Below are positions 33,103-41,014 of a DNA stretch of 64,000 nucleotides, piece by piece; position 1 is the first letter of the stretch, and each line of letters starts with the position of its first letter. The translations under genes were made by a program, and so were the position numbers. The DNA is from Denitrobacterium detoxificans. Lineage in GTDB: Bacteria; Actinomycetota; Coriobacteriia; Coriobacteriales; Eggerthellaceae. The notes under the pieces are model-generated. The model saw only the letters and a list, made by a program, of their open reading frames with translations. It did no database searches and was not told the origin of the DNA. The stretch spans positions 346,366 through 410,365 of the forward strand of contig NZ_SUUH01000001.1 in assembly GCF_015062615.1 (NCBI RefSeq), in the 5' to 3' direction.

Positions 33103-33389
33103 AACCTCCCAATTGGCCTAACCGCAGGTAGGTACCAATGGTTACCAGCAAGTACCTACACCACATTATTGTGCCTACTTACCATCCAATACCAACTGTA
33201 GCAGACTATGAGACGTGGAAGCAAAGCGTGGGGCGCGCCGGGGCAGAAAGGAAGCGCACCATGAGGAGCGTGCCCATGCAGGAAAGCGCGACACGTAGCT
33301 GAATGAGAACGGCAAGTTCTAGGCCGAGGGCTAAAGCAGTAAAGTTATGGGGTGGCCCGGCCGTCCCGATTCGCATGAGGAGGCAGCAC
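33103..33389. other. Orphaned HxlR-type promoter region and short remnant
   Basis: Contains HxlR-like inverted repeats (GGTACCAATGGTTACC, TTGTGCCTAC) as in 25795-25962, then GAAAGGAAGCGCACC and ATG at 33260 with only about 13 codons before a stop, apparently the head of a lost divergent reductase gene. The last 60 bases lead to the sirtuin start. Confidence 0.5.
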
Positions 33390-34235
33390 ATGAACCAGGA
33401 AACCATAAAGCTGCGCGATGCCATCCGCGACGCCGACGCCGTCGTCGTGGGCGCAGGCGCGGGCCTCTCCACCGCAGCCGGCCTCACGTATGCGGGCGAG
33501 CGCTTCGAGCGGCACTTCGCCGACTTCATCGCCAAGTACGGCTTCACCGACATGTACTCGGCGGGTTTTTACCCGTTCCCCACGGAGGAGGAGCGGTGGG
33601 CCTACTGGAGCCGCCACATCTGGCACAACCGCTACGTGGATCCGCCCAAGGACACCTACGCGAAGCTCCTGCGCCTGCTCGACGGCAAGGACTTCTTCGT
33701 CATCACCACCAACGTCGACCACCAGTTCCAGCGGGCAGGATTCCCCAAGGGGCAACTCTTCTACACGCAGGGCGACTACGGCCTGTGGCAGTGCTCCAAG
33801 CCCTGCCACAACAAGACCTACGACAACCACGAGACCGTGAGGCAGATGGTCGAGCGGCAGCGCGACATGCACGTGCCAGGCGAACTCGTGCCGCGCTGCC
33901 CCGTGTGCGGCGGGCCCATGTCCATGAACCTGCGGGTAGACGACACCTTCGTGGAGGACGAGGGTTGGCACGCGGCCGCGCTTCGCTACCGGCGCTTCCT
34001 CGAGCGGCACGAGGGCCTGCGCGTGCTCTTTCTCGAGCTCGGCGTGGGCGGCAACACGCCCGCCATCATCAAGTACCCCTTCTGGCGCCGCACGTACAGC
34101 AACCCGCGCGCCACCTACGCCTGCGTGAACTTTGGCCAGGTGATGACAGCGCGCGAAATCGCCGACCGCTCCATCCTCGTCGACGGCGACATCGACGCGG
34201 TGCTGGACGAGCTCCTGGAGGTGCGCAATGACTGA
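33390..34235 (+). CDS. Class M sirtuin (SirTM), putative protein ADP-ribosyltransferase
   Basis: A 281-residue Sir2-fold protein. The NAD pocket is VVVGAGAGLSTAAGLTYAG; the catalytic centre shows VITTNVDHQFQRAG and LFYTQGDYGLWQCSKPC, where the His of deacetylating sirtuins is replaced by Gln (TQGDYG), the mark of macrodomain-linked class M sirtuins that ADP-ribosylate protein. Zinc ligands would include CSKPC and CPVCGGP. AGGAGGCAGCAC precedes the ATG at 33390. The stop overlaps the start of the macrodomain gene by 8 bp, so writer and eraser are co-translated. In streptococci and staphylococci the target is a lipoylated GcvH-like protein encoded alongside with LplA2; neither is present here, so the target is open. 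Confidence 0.88.
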   Translation: MNQETIKLRDAIRDADAVVVGAGAGLSTAAGLTYAGERFERHFADFIAKYGFTDMYSAGFYPFPTEEERWAYWSRHIWHNRYVDPPKDTYAKLLRLLDGKDFFVITTNVDHQFQRAGFPKGQLFYTQGDYGLWQCSKPCHNKTYDNHETVRQMVERQRDMHVPGELVPRCPVCGGPMSMNLRVDDTFVEDEGWHAAALRYRRFLERHEGLRVLFLELGVGGNTPAIIKYPFWRRTYSNPRATYACVNFGQVMTAREIADRSILVDGDIDAVLDELLEVRND

Positions 34236-35022
34236 GAACCGCAAGCGCGAGCTGCTGCTCGCGCTCGTCCCCGCGCTCTGCGACGAGCGTGGCATGGAGG
34301 CGGGCCTGGGCGAGGACGCCACCACGGACGAGCTCTTCTCGGCCTTCCGCGCCCTCGTGAACACGCGCCCGCCAATCCCTGCCGACTCCGGCTGGCTCGC
34401 GATGCAGGACGAGCTGCTGCGGGGCATGATCGCAGATGCCGGCATCACGCACGTCGAGGACATTCCGACCGTGGCGGTCGACCCGCGCCTGCGCCTCTGG
34501 CGCGGCGACATCACCACGCTTGCGGCCGACGCCATCACCAACGCCGCGAACAGCCAGATGCTCGGCTGCTGGGTGCCGGGGCACCACTGCATCGACAACG
34601 CCATCCACACGTTCGCCGGCGTGCAGCTGCGGCGCGCGTGTGCCGAGCTCATGGAGGCGCAGGGCCACGAGGAACCCACGGGCCTGGCAAAGATCACGCC
34701 CGCCTACAACCTGCCTGCGAGGCACGTCATCCACACGGTCGGGCCCATCGCGCAGGGGAGGCCGACCGCACGGCACCACCTGCAGCTCGCTCAGTGCTAC
34801 CGCAGCTGCCTCGACCTCGCAGCCAGGAGCGGCCTAACGTCCATCGCCTTCTGCTGCATCAGCACGGGCATCTTCGGCTTCCCGCAGGAGGAGGCCGCCG
34901 AGATTGCCGTGCGCACCGTGCACGAGTGGCTCGACACACACGAGGACGCGGGCATCACCGTGATCTTCAACGTATTCGGCGATACGGACGAGGCGATATA
35001 CCAGTCGCTTCTCTTCACCTGA
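34228..35022 (+). CDS. Zinc-containing macrodomain protein-ADP-ribose hydrolase
   Basis: A 264-residue Zn-Macro protein. An N-terminal helical segment of about 85 residues precedes the macrodomain: LRLWRGDITTLAADAITNAANSQ, then the zinc-binding LGCWVPGHHCIDNAIHTFAGVQ (Cys, His, Cys), TPAYNLPARHVIHTVGP and the phosphate loop CISTGIFGFPQEEAAEI. It should remove the ADP-ribose put on by the sirtuin encoded immediately upstream (start overlaps that stop; GGAGGTGCGCA is the ribosome site). The pair is the minimal form of the reversible ADP-ribosylation module. It is the last gene before the third guaA-type repeat. Confidence 0.92.
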   Translation: MTENRKRELLLALVPALCDERGMEAGLGEDATTDELFSAFRALVNTRPPIPADSGWLAMQDELLRGMIADAGITHVEDIPTVAVDPRLRLWRGDITTLAADAITNAANSQMLGCWVPGHHCIDNAIHTFAGVQLRRACAELMEAQGHEEPTGLAKITPAYNLPARHVIHTVGPIAQGRPTARHHLQLAQCYRSCLDLAARSGLTSIAFCCISTGIFGFPQEEAAEIAVRTVHEWLDTHEDAGITVIFNVFGDTDEAIYQSLLFT

Positions 35023-35062
35023 TGCGCCCAGTGCTGGACGGAGGGGTTGGGAAGCGTCTGTC

Positions 35063-35152
35063 GAGTGGGAATAGCATCTGGTGGCTTGTAAATACACATT
35101 TACCCAGTTCAACACGATAGCCCCTCGGCAGCAAGCATGTCGCCGAGGGGCT
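35063..35152. repeat. Putative att copy 3 with guaA-type core and hairpin
   Basis: Starts GAGTGGGAATAG and ends with the perfect 11-bp hairpin AGCCCCTCGGC / GCCGAGGGGCT. The same order of elements and most of the last 40 bases occur at 24865-24956. It may mark the distal end of the inserted DNA and preserve the original guaA terminator. Confidence 0.7.
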
Positions 35153-35618
35153 ACACATAAGTCCGTATAGTCCGTTCTAGGCTATGGTTCCTACATGCTC
35201 TCACGCAGAATGGCGGCGACGTCATCGGTCGTAAGCCGTTTGAAGTCGGTCGGAAAGCGCCGTAGACCGGCACGGATGCGAGGGGAAGATGGCAGCATGG
35301 AAAGGGAGCGGCGTTTTTGTGTCCGAAATCTTGACACAGCTCAAACACACGAAGCCCGCTTTCTTGCCAAGACCGACACACGGGAGGCCCAAAGCCGCCA
35401 GGCCCGACACACCGGAACTCTATTCTTGTCAAAGGGCCCGCGGGAATCCCGATCAAGCAAAGCTCTGCTCGATTCCCCAAAGGGCAATCATCGTTCCCGT
35501 GGGGCTAAGGGAACGTTTCCCTCTGTCCCGCCTTTTTGTTGTGCGGACGCGTTCGACTTCAGCTAGACTTGCAACGGAACAAACTTTGCACAACGTTGGA
35601 GCGGCAGTCGGAAGCATT
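35153..35618. other. Intergenic region before the LuxR gene, no gene supported
   Basis: Codon-like composition exists on both strands but no frame has a start with ribosome site and a recognisable product. A minus-strand frame ending at 35191 (RRFPTDFKRLTTDDVAAIL) could be the tail of a lost gene. The promoter of the LuxR gene must lie in the last 100 bases. Confidence 0.4.
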
Positions 35619-36989
35619 ATGAAATCTCTCTCACTATCGAAGGAATCCTTGGGTCGAATCGGCGTTGCCGCGTGCGCATTGTCCCTTCTCGACCTTTCCA
35701 GCCTGGCCATGATCTCGTTCATGGGCGGCGCGCCGTATCTTCCAGGCCTGTATCCTTCGATATTGTTCGTCGCCATGCTGGCCGTTGCCTCCATTGCGTT
35801 CGCGCTGTTCGGCGGGCGGCCGCTTTCGCTTCGTGCGCACAAAGCCACCTTCTATCTGTTCGCCTTCGTGGCAGCGCTGGGGCTTCTGACGCTTTGGACC
35901 GCGCCCGCACTTTCCCTGGCAAGCTTCTGCGCCTATTCCATTGGTAACGCGTTTCTGCTCTTTTTCCTGCTGGAGCTGCTGCTCGAGGTTTCCTCGATCG
36001 AGCTTGCGCTGGTCATCGTCGCGGGGCTCGCAATCTCCACGGTGGGTTCCCTGGCCCTGAACGCGATCGACGCATGGCCGTTCGTGTGCGTTATAACGCT
36101 GCTCGCCGCGCTGTTCTGCATCAAATATCTGGACGAAACGCTGGGCTCGTCCGAAACGGAGCCGCAAAGCGCCGAGCTTGGCGTGGACCCCAAAATTCTT
36201 TGGGGAACGCTCTGCGGGCTCTTCTTGGCGGGCCTTTCGACCGCCATCACGCAAAACATCACGGCAATGCAGGACGTCGCAAGCCCCATGTACCCGGAAA
36301 TCACCTCCATCGTTGCGTTTGCGCTTCTGGCGTACCTGTTGCTGTTCACCAGCGACACCAACGTGTCTTCCGCTGTGAAGCTCATTTCAAGCCTCATCGT
36401 GGCCTCGCTGGTCCTGCTGCTTCTGTCCGATCGGCTTGTATACCAGGCCTACCTGCTGTCGAGCGTCGCATATACGCTCATGAGCAGCTTGGCCTTTTAC
36501 GTGGCGGTGCTGGTTGCCAAGTCCCGGGTGTTTGCGCCCCTGCGAGTGTTCGGCGTCATGGGCGTCATGCTTTCGTCCGGGGCCATCGTCCTTGCGGCCT
36601 TCGCGCTTTTGGGGCTGAACGTTGCCGACCGCACCTTCATCGCAGGCCTTGCCCTGGTGTTCGCGTTGCCGACCATATGGCTTATGGGCGACCGCGGCGT
36701 CGACCAGCTGGTCAGCCCCAAGCAGCCCGTCTCAGCAAGCGACGATGCCGGCCCTTTGCGCTTCTTCAAGGAGAAGATTCGATCAGTCGCGCAGACCGCA
36801 GGGCTCACGCCCAGGGAGCAAGACGTGTTCGAGCTTGCCGCAACCGGCCGAAGCGTTCCGTTCATTGCCGAGAAGCTGGTGCTCAGCGAGAACACGGTAA
36901 AGTCCCATTTGCAGAAAGTCTACGTCAAATGCGGGGTGCACTCGCGTCAGGAGCTTATCTCGCTGGTCGAGGACGCAGCGGACGCCTAG
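35619..36989 (+). CDS. LuxR-type transcriptional regulator with polytopic membrane N-terminus
   Basis: A 456-residue protein with about 12 membrane helices (residues 10-385) and a C-terminal HTH: GLTPREQDVFELAATG, SVPFIAEKLVLSENTVKSH, VYVKCGVHSRQELISLV. The ATG at 35619 opens at MKSLSLSKESLGRIGVA; longer in-frame readings add a non-helical tract without a ribosome site, while a weak GGAAG sits before 35619. It precedes two Tat-lipoprotein flavoprotein genes in the same direction, so it is their likely regulator. Codon use is richer in GAG/CTG than that of the LuxR genes at 9963 and 16422, hinting at separate origin. Confidence 0.88.
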   Translation: MKSLSLSKESLGRIGVAACALSLLDLSSLAMISFMGGAPYLPGLYPSILFVAMLAVASIAFALFGGRPLSLRAHKATFYLFAFVAALGLLTLWTAPALSLASFCAYSIGNAFLLFFLLELLLEVSSIELALVIVAGLAISTVGSLALNAIDAWPFVCVITLLAALFCIKYLDETLGSSETEPQSAELGVDPKILWGTLCGLFLAGLSTAITQNITAMQDVASPMYPEITSIVAFALLAYLLLFTSDTNVSSAVKLISSLIVASLVLLLLSDRLVYQAYLLSSVAYTLMSSLAFYVAVLVAKSRVFAPLRVFGVMGVMLSSGAIVLAAFALLGLNVADRTFIAGLALVFALPTIWLMGDRGVDQLVSPKQPVSASDDAGPLRFFKEKIRSVAQTAGLTPREQDVFELAATGRSVPFIAEKLVLSENTVKSHLQKVYVKCGVHSRQELISLVEDAADA

Positions 36990-37196
36990 GCCTCAGATTA
37001 GGTTTGGGCTTCGGCGGGGCTTTCACAACCTTATTGCAAAACCCCAGATAAAACGCCTACACCCGATTCGTATGTACGGCATTTTTCTGCAATAGCGTAC
37101 GTTTCGCGTCTTTTTTCGGCGGTCTTAACGCCCCTAGAATCCTTCTCTGTCAAACGCCCTCGGCAATGCGGGGCGCAGCACATGAAGGAGGAAACC

Positions 37197-38855
37197 ATGA
37201 CTACGAACAAGATGACGCGCAGGGGCTTTCTGAGTCTTGGGGCCGCTGCGGGCGTCCTGGCGGCAGGCTCAGCGCTGGCTGGCTGCAGCCCGAAGCAGAG
37301 AACCGAAGTGGAAAGCAAGGAGGCCGCCGTCGAAGGGCCTGATACCATTGACGAGAGCCTGATTGCCGACACGGTGGACTGCGACGTGGTGGTGTGCGGC
37401 CTGGGCGTTTCGGGCGTGGCGGCGCTACGTGCGGCTGCCGAGTCCGGCGCGAAGGTGGTCGGCGTGGAAAAGACCAGCATACCCAACTGCCGCTCCAGCA
37501 TGTTCGCTGCGTTCAACTGCGATACCGCCCGCCAGCTGGGCGTGGAGGACATCGATCCCACCGAGATCGCCAACGAGCTCATGATCCAGATGGCGCACCG
37601 CGGCGACTATCGCGTCATCAACAAGTGGCTGGCCAACTGCGGCGAGGCCTTCGAGTGGTACGTGGGCGCCTACGACGGCCTGGTGATGGTGGGCCCGGAA
37701 GACGAATACCCCGAAGACCCTGAGCAGATTTATCTGTGCGCTGACACCATGGCCGCGCCGTACCGCTTCGGCATCGACCACGAGCGCACCTTCTCCGGCT
37801 GCTGCTGCGTGGGCGGCGGCAACGAGACGCATCGTCCCATCCTCGAGGCGAATATCCAGAAGGCCCTGGACACAGGCAACGCGCAGACCTTCTTCAATTC
37901 GCCCGTGGTGCAGCTGGACGTTGCCGACGGCCGCGTGACCGGCGCCGTGTGCCAGAATCTGGCCGACGGGTCGTACACGCGCTACGTGGCCGCCAAGGGC
38001 GTGGTGCTGGCAACCGGCGACTACAGCTTCAACGACGACATGCTGAAGCAGTACGCGCCCTGGGTGTACGCCAACAAGGACAAGTACCTGTTCTCGCACG
38101 AAGCCATAGACATGAACGGCAACCACGCCAGCATGGGCGACGGCCAGCGCTTGGGCATTGCCGCGGGCGGTCACGTGGACGTGGCGCCCCATGCCGTCAT
38201 GGCACACATCCTCCAGTTCGGCGTCGAGTTCTTCCTCGAGCTGAACGAGCACGGCCAGCGCTTCTGCAACGAGGATCTGAGCATGACCAACATCGCCAAG
38301 GTGATGGTAAACCAGCCGGGCAGCAAGGTGTTCCAGATTATGGACGCCACGGCTGGAGATTACTACCCAGTGGAAACGATGCTGAGCTCCTTCCGCAACA
38401 ACGGCGAAATGTTCTCGGCCGAAGCGGACACGCTGGAAGACCTGGCCGCTCAGCTGGGATTTACCGGCGAGGATGCGCAGGAGTTCGTGGCCAGCGTGGA
38501 GCGCTACAACGAGCTGTGCGCGAAGGGTCACGACGACGACTTCGGCAAGGCGGCCGAGAAAATGCACGCCATTGCCACGCCTCCGTTCAAGGCCATCACC
38601 TACGACATGCTGAAGCACACCTCCGTTCTGGACGTCAGCTGCATGCGCCTTCTGGTGACCATGGGCGGCCTGGTCACGAACGACAACGCCCAGGTGCTCG
38701 ACGACGACCTGCGTCCCATTGCCGGCCTGTACGCTGTGGGCAACACGCAGGGCGGCCGCTTCGTGGACGACTACCCCTTCAGCCTGTCCGGCGCAAGCCA
38801 CGGCGCGGCGCTCACCTACGGCTACCTGGCCGGCAAGCACGTCGCCCAGCAGTAA
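37197..38855 (+). CDS. Tat-lipoprotein FAD-dependent reductase (fumarate reductase flavoprotein-like)
   Basis: A 552-residue exported flavoprotein. The N-terminus MTRRGFLSLGAAAGVLAAG with lipobox LAGC is a Tat lipoprotein signal. FAD sites are VVVCGLGVSGVAALRAAAESG, GVVLATGDYSFN and IAGLYAVGNTQGG. LELNEHGQRFCNEDLS and TMGGLVTNDNAQVLD are the substrate-domain elements of soluble fumarate reductase/urocanate reductase-like enzymes. AAGGAGG precedes the ATG. There is no heme domain, so electrons must come from a partner cytochrome not found here. GGCCC-rich codon use matches its neighbours at 35619 and 38932. Acceptor unknown; Eggerthellaceae carry many paralogs acting on plant phenolics, drugs or organic acids. 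Confidence 0.87.
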   Translation: MTTNKMTRRGFLSLGAAAGVLAAGSALAGCSPKQRTEVESKEAAVEGPDTIDESLIADTVDCDVVVCGLGVSGVAALRAAAESGAKVVGVEKTSIPNCRSSMFAAFNCDTARQLGVEDIDPTEIANELMIQMAHRGDYRVINKWLANCGEAFEWYVGAYDGLVMVGPEDEYPEDPEQIYLCADTMAAPYRFGIDHERTFSGCCCVGGGNETHRPILEANIQKALDTGNAQTFFNSPVVQLDVADGRVTGAVCQNLADGSYTRYVAAKGVVLATGDYSFNDDMLKQYAPWVYANKDKYLFSHEAIDMNGNHASMGDGQRLGIAAGGHVDVAPHAVMAHILQFGVEFFLELNEHGQRFCNEDLSMTNIAKVMVNQPGSKVFQIMDATAGDYYPVETMLSSFRNNGEMFSAEADTLEDLAAQLGFTGEDAQEFVASVERYNELCAKGHDDDFGKAAEKMHAIATPPFKAITYDMLKHTSVLDVSCMRLLVTMGGLVTNDNAQVLDDDLRPIAGLYAVGNTQGGRFVDDYPFSLSGASHGAALTYGYLAGKHVAQQ

Positions 38856-38872
38856 GGCATACCGAAACCTGT

Positions 38873-38907
38873 GCCCGGCTCAGTTCGGCGAACCGGGCAT
38901 TCTTTTT
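38873..38907 (+). terminator. Weak terminator between the two flavoprotein genes
   Basis: GCCCGG and CCGGGC around 14 nt, then TTCTTTTTG. A 6-bp stem with U run: likely partial termination that lowers expression of the second gene. Confidence 0.55.
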
Positions 38908-38931
38908 GTTCTATCGAAGAAGGGACACATT

Positions 38932-40503
38932 ATGGACATGAACCGCAGAAACTTCCTGGCAGCAGCCGGCGTGGCCGGCGCAGGGGCCTTCGCCGCGCTT
39001 GCAGGGTGCTCGGCGCCCGCCCACCGCCAGAAGCCCTCAGACGCATCCGACGGTGCGGCACGGGACGCATCCGCCGCCAACATCGTCGAGACCGTAGACG
39101 TCGACGTGGTGGTCGTGGGCTCCGGCACCGCGGGAACCTATGCAGCCGTGCGCGCCGCCGAGAACGGAGCCAACGTGCTGTGGCTGGAGCAGAACCCGGT
39201 TCGAGGGGGCACATCGGCCATTACGGAGGGCATTGCCACCATCGGCGGCTACGCCATGCGCGAGCAGGGGCTGGACCTGAAGCTCGACCAGCTGTATCAC
39301 GACTACATGGAGTTTCAGTCGTGGGGAGCGTCGCCCGACGTGCTGTCCATGTATCTGGCGAACAACGGCCCCGCTACCGACTGGGCCATCGACCATGGCG
39401 CGAAGCTACAGTACAGCCCCATGAGCGAGGACACCTACTGGGGCAGCGTGTGCCTCGACGACGAGGGGAACTTCCTGCACATGGGCAAGGGCATGCTTCA
39501 GCCGCTGTGGGACTACGGCGACACCATGCCGAACCTTGAGCTGCGTACTGGCGTCACTGCGTCCGAGCTCGTGATACAGGACGGCGCCGTGACCGGGCTT
39601 TTGGCCGAGGGCGGCAATGGCACCATCCAGGTGAACGCCAAGGCCGTGGTGCTGGCAACGGGCGGTTTTGCCGACAACCCCGACATGATGAAGCAGTACG
39701 TTGGCGCCGACGAGGGCGAGATCGTCATCGCGGGCATGGGCGGCCGCATGGGCACGGGCGTGAAAATGTGCCTTTCCGCTGGCGGCAGGATGCACGGGCA
39801 GTCCGCCATGATGTACACCTTCGGCGCCGTAGAAGGGGCAACCGGGTTCAACGACATCGTGAACATGGTATTCTGCTGGGACGCAACGCTTTCGGTGAAC
39901 GAAAAGGGTGAGCGCTTCTTCAACGAGGCCGCAACCGTAAACGACCGGACGGCCGTCCGCAACCTTGCCGTGCGCAACCAAAAGACGGCGTGGGCTGTGG
40001 CTGACGCGCCCTACGTGAACGCTATTGCCGAGATGGGCCAGGTCGACTACGTTACCGGTAAGACCGAAGGCGACCTGATGCAGGAAATCGAGTCGTATGA
40101 TTCCATCGTGTCCGCCCAGACTTTGGACGAACTTGCAGAGAAGATGGGCGTTCCCGCCGATGCGCTGAAGGCGTCGGTCGAGCACTACAACGCCATCGCC
40201 GACGGCGAGCCCGACCCCCGTTTCGGTTTGACCGGCGAGTTCGTCATCCCCGTTCTCGATGCTCCGTACTATGCGGCGAAGACCGTCCCGTCCGCGTACG
40301 GCACCGAGGGAGGTCCGCTGACCAACGACAAGATGCAGGTGCTCAGCGGCGAGACCGGCGAGCCCATTCCCGGCCTGTACGCCGTCGGTTCGGACAACGG
40401 GTCCATGTACTACACGAACTACCCGATGCACATCGTCGGCGGCACCGCGCAGGGCTTCGCCGCCACCAGCGGTTTCGTGGCTGCCGACGCGATTACCGCA
40501 TAG
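38932..40503 (+). CDS. Tat-lipoprotein FAD-dependent reductase (fumarate reductase flavoprotein-like)
   Basis: A 523-residue paralog of the preceding gene. MDMNRRNFLAAAGVAGAG with lipobox LAGC is the export signal. VVVVGSGTAGTYAAVRAAENG binds FAD; AVVLATGGFADNPDMM, NEKGERFFNEAATV, YGTEGGPLTNDKMQVL and IPGLYAVGSDNGSMYY cover the remaining FAD and substrate sites. AAGGGACACATT precedes the ATG at 38932. Sequence similarity to the first enzyme is modest, so the two probably reduce different acceptors. It ends the LuxR-flavoprotein set with a clear terminator. Confidence 0.87.
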   Translation: MDMNRRNFLAAAGVAGAGAFAALAGCSAPAHRQKPSDASDGAARDASAANIVETVDVDVVVVGSGTAGTYAAVRAAENGANVLWLEQNPVRGGTSAITEGIATIGGYAMREQGLDLKLDQLYHDYMEFQSWGASPDVLSMYLANNGPATDWAIDHGAKLQYSPMSEDTYWGSVCLDDEGNFLHMGKGMLQPLWDYGDTMPNLELRTGVTASELVIQDGAVTGLLAEGGNGTIQVNAKAVVLATGGFADNPDMMKQYVGADEGEIVIAGMGGRMGTGVKMCLSAGGRMHGQSAMMYTFGAVEGATGFNDIVNMVFCWDATLSVNEKGERFFNEAATVNDRTAVRNLAVRNQKTAWAVADAPYVNAIAEMGQVDYVTGKTEGDLMQEIESYDSIVSAQTLDELAEKMGVPADALKASVEHYNAIADGEPDPRFGLTGEFVIPVLDAPYYAAKTVPSAYGTEGGPLTNDKMQVLSGETGEPIPGLYAVGSDNGSMYYTNYPMHIVGGTAQGFAATSGFVAADAITA

Positions 40504-40532
40504 CCAACCGTCCAACTTCAGCCCCCTCCAAA

Positions 40533-40567
40533 AATCCGACCAGAAGAGAGTCTCTCCTGGTCGGATT
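40533..40567 (+). terminator. Hairpin terminator after the flavoprotein genes
   Basis: AATCCGACCAG and CTGGTCGGATT pair around 13 nt, followed by TCTGC. Long perfect stem; U tract short. Confidence 0.7.
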
Positions 40568-40599
40568 CTGCATAAATGGGGACAGTCCCTTTTATGCTT

Positions 40600-40820
40600 T
40601 TATGCGATCGGCCGCTTGCTCGGCAGCGGTGCCAGAAAATGTCATGACAGCTGCCGGTGCGCCCGACCGAGAGCCTCGCGCCGCGCTCGTCGTCCCGGCG
40701 GGCCAGGATCCTGCCGGCGTACTGCGACCCGCGGTCGGAATGGAAGATCGCGTTGCCAGCGACGTAGCCGCGCCGCCAGGCGTGTTCGAGCGCCTCGACC
40801 ACAATGCCTGCGATCATGGT
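40600..40820 (-). pseudogene. IS3-family transposase (OrfB) fragment
   Basis: A minus-strand frame with IVVEALEHAWRRGYVAGNAI and FHSDRGSQYAGRILA is the middle of the rve/DDE domain of IS3 transposases; FHSDRGSQY carries the second catalytic Asp. It then continues RLSVGRTGSCHD, the conserved sequence before the catalytic Glu, but the frame breaks there. Both ends are missing and no terminal repeats are visible. It interrupts the small membrane gene next to it. Confidence 0.8.
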
Positions 40821-40926
40821 GGACCCCGAGCTTGACCTCCATGACGGCTCTGCTCTTAGAGTTGGAAAGGATCACCCCAATCAGCGTTACGACACCGGTA
40901 ATGCACGCCACGATGATTGACCCCAT
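40821..40926 (-). pseudogene. Phage-type small membrane protein, truncated
   Basis: From an ATG at 40926 with CTCGGGAGG upstream: MGSIIVACITGVVTLIGVIL then SNSKSRAVMEVKL, the N-terminal helix and start of the coiled coil of a small prophage protein found near holin/lysis genes. After VKL the frame passes into the IS3 fragment, so the C-terminal coiled coil is lost. Family recall only. Confidence 0.55.
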
Positions 40927-40935
40927 AAAAGAACT

Positions 40936-40969
40936 GCCTCCCGAGAGCGACTTTTCGTCCTCGGGAGGC
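40936..40969 (-). terminator. Terminator of the 5'-nucleotidase gene
   Basis: GCCTCCCGAG / CTCGGGAGGC, a 10-bp stem with a 14-nt loop and TTCTTTT beyond it on the minus strand, 46 bp after the stop codon. Confidence 0.8.
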
Positions 40970-41014
40970 ATCGACCGATCTCGTTCGCGAAATCATATCC
41001 AGGAAGAACAAGAA

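Noticed and set aside
22492..35062. A hidden integrase or relaxase for the guaA elements
   Set aside because: Both segments were scanned for R-H-R-Y recombinase, serine recombinase and relaxase motifs and none was seen; only toxin-antitoxin, regulator and cargo genes are present.
35191..35300. Minus-strand gene tail RRFPTDFKRLTTDD
   Set aside because: Only about 25 codons with no upstream continuation or family match; kept as a note in the intergenic entry.
37425..38840. Minus-strand 471-codon frame over a flavoprotein gene
   Set aside because: Antisense to a gene with full FAD motifs; His/Val-rich composition without family features.
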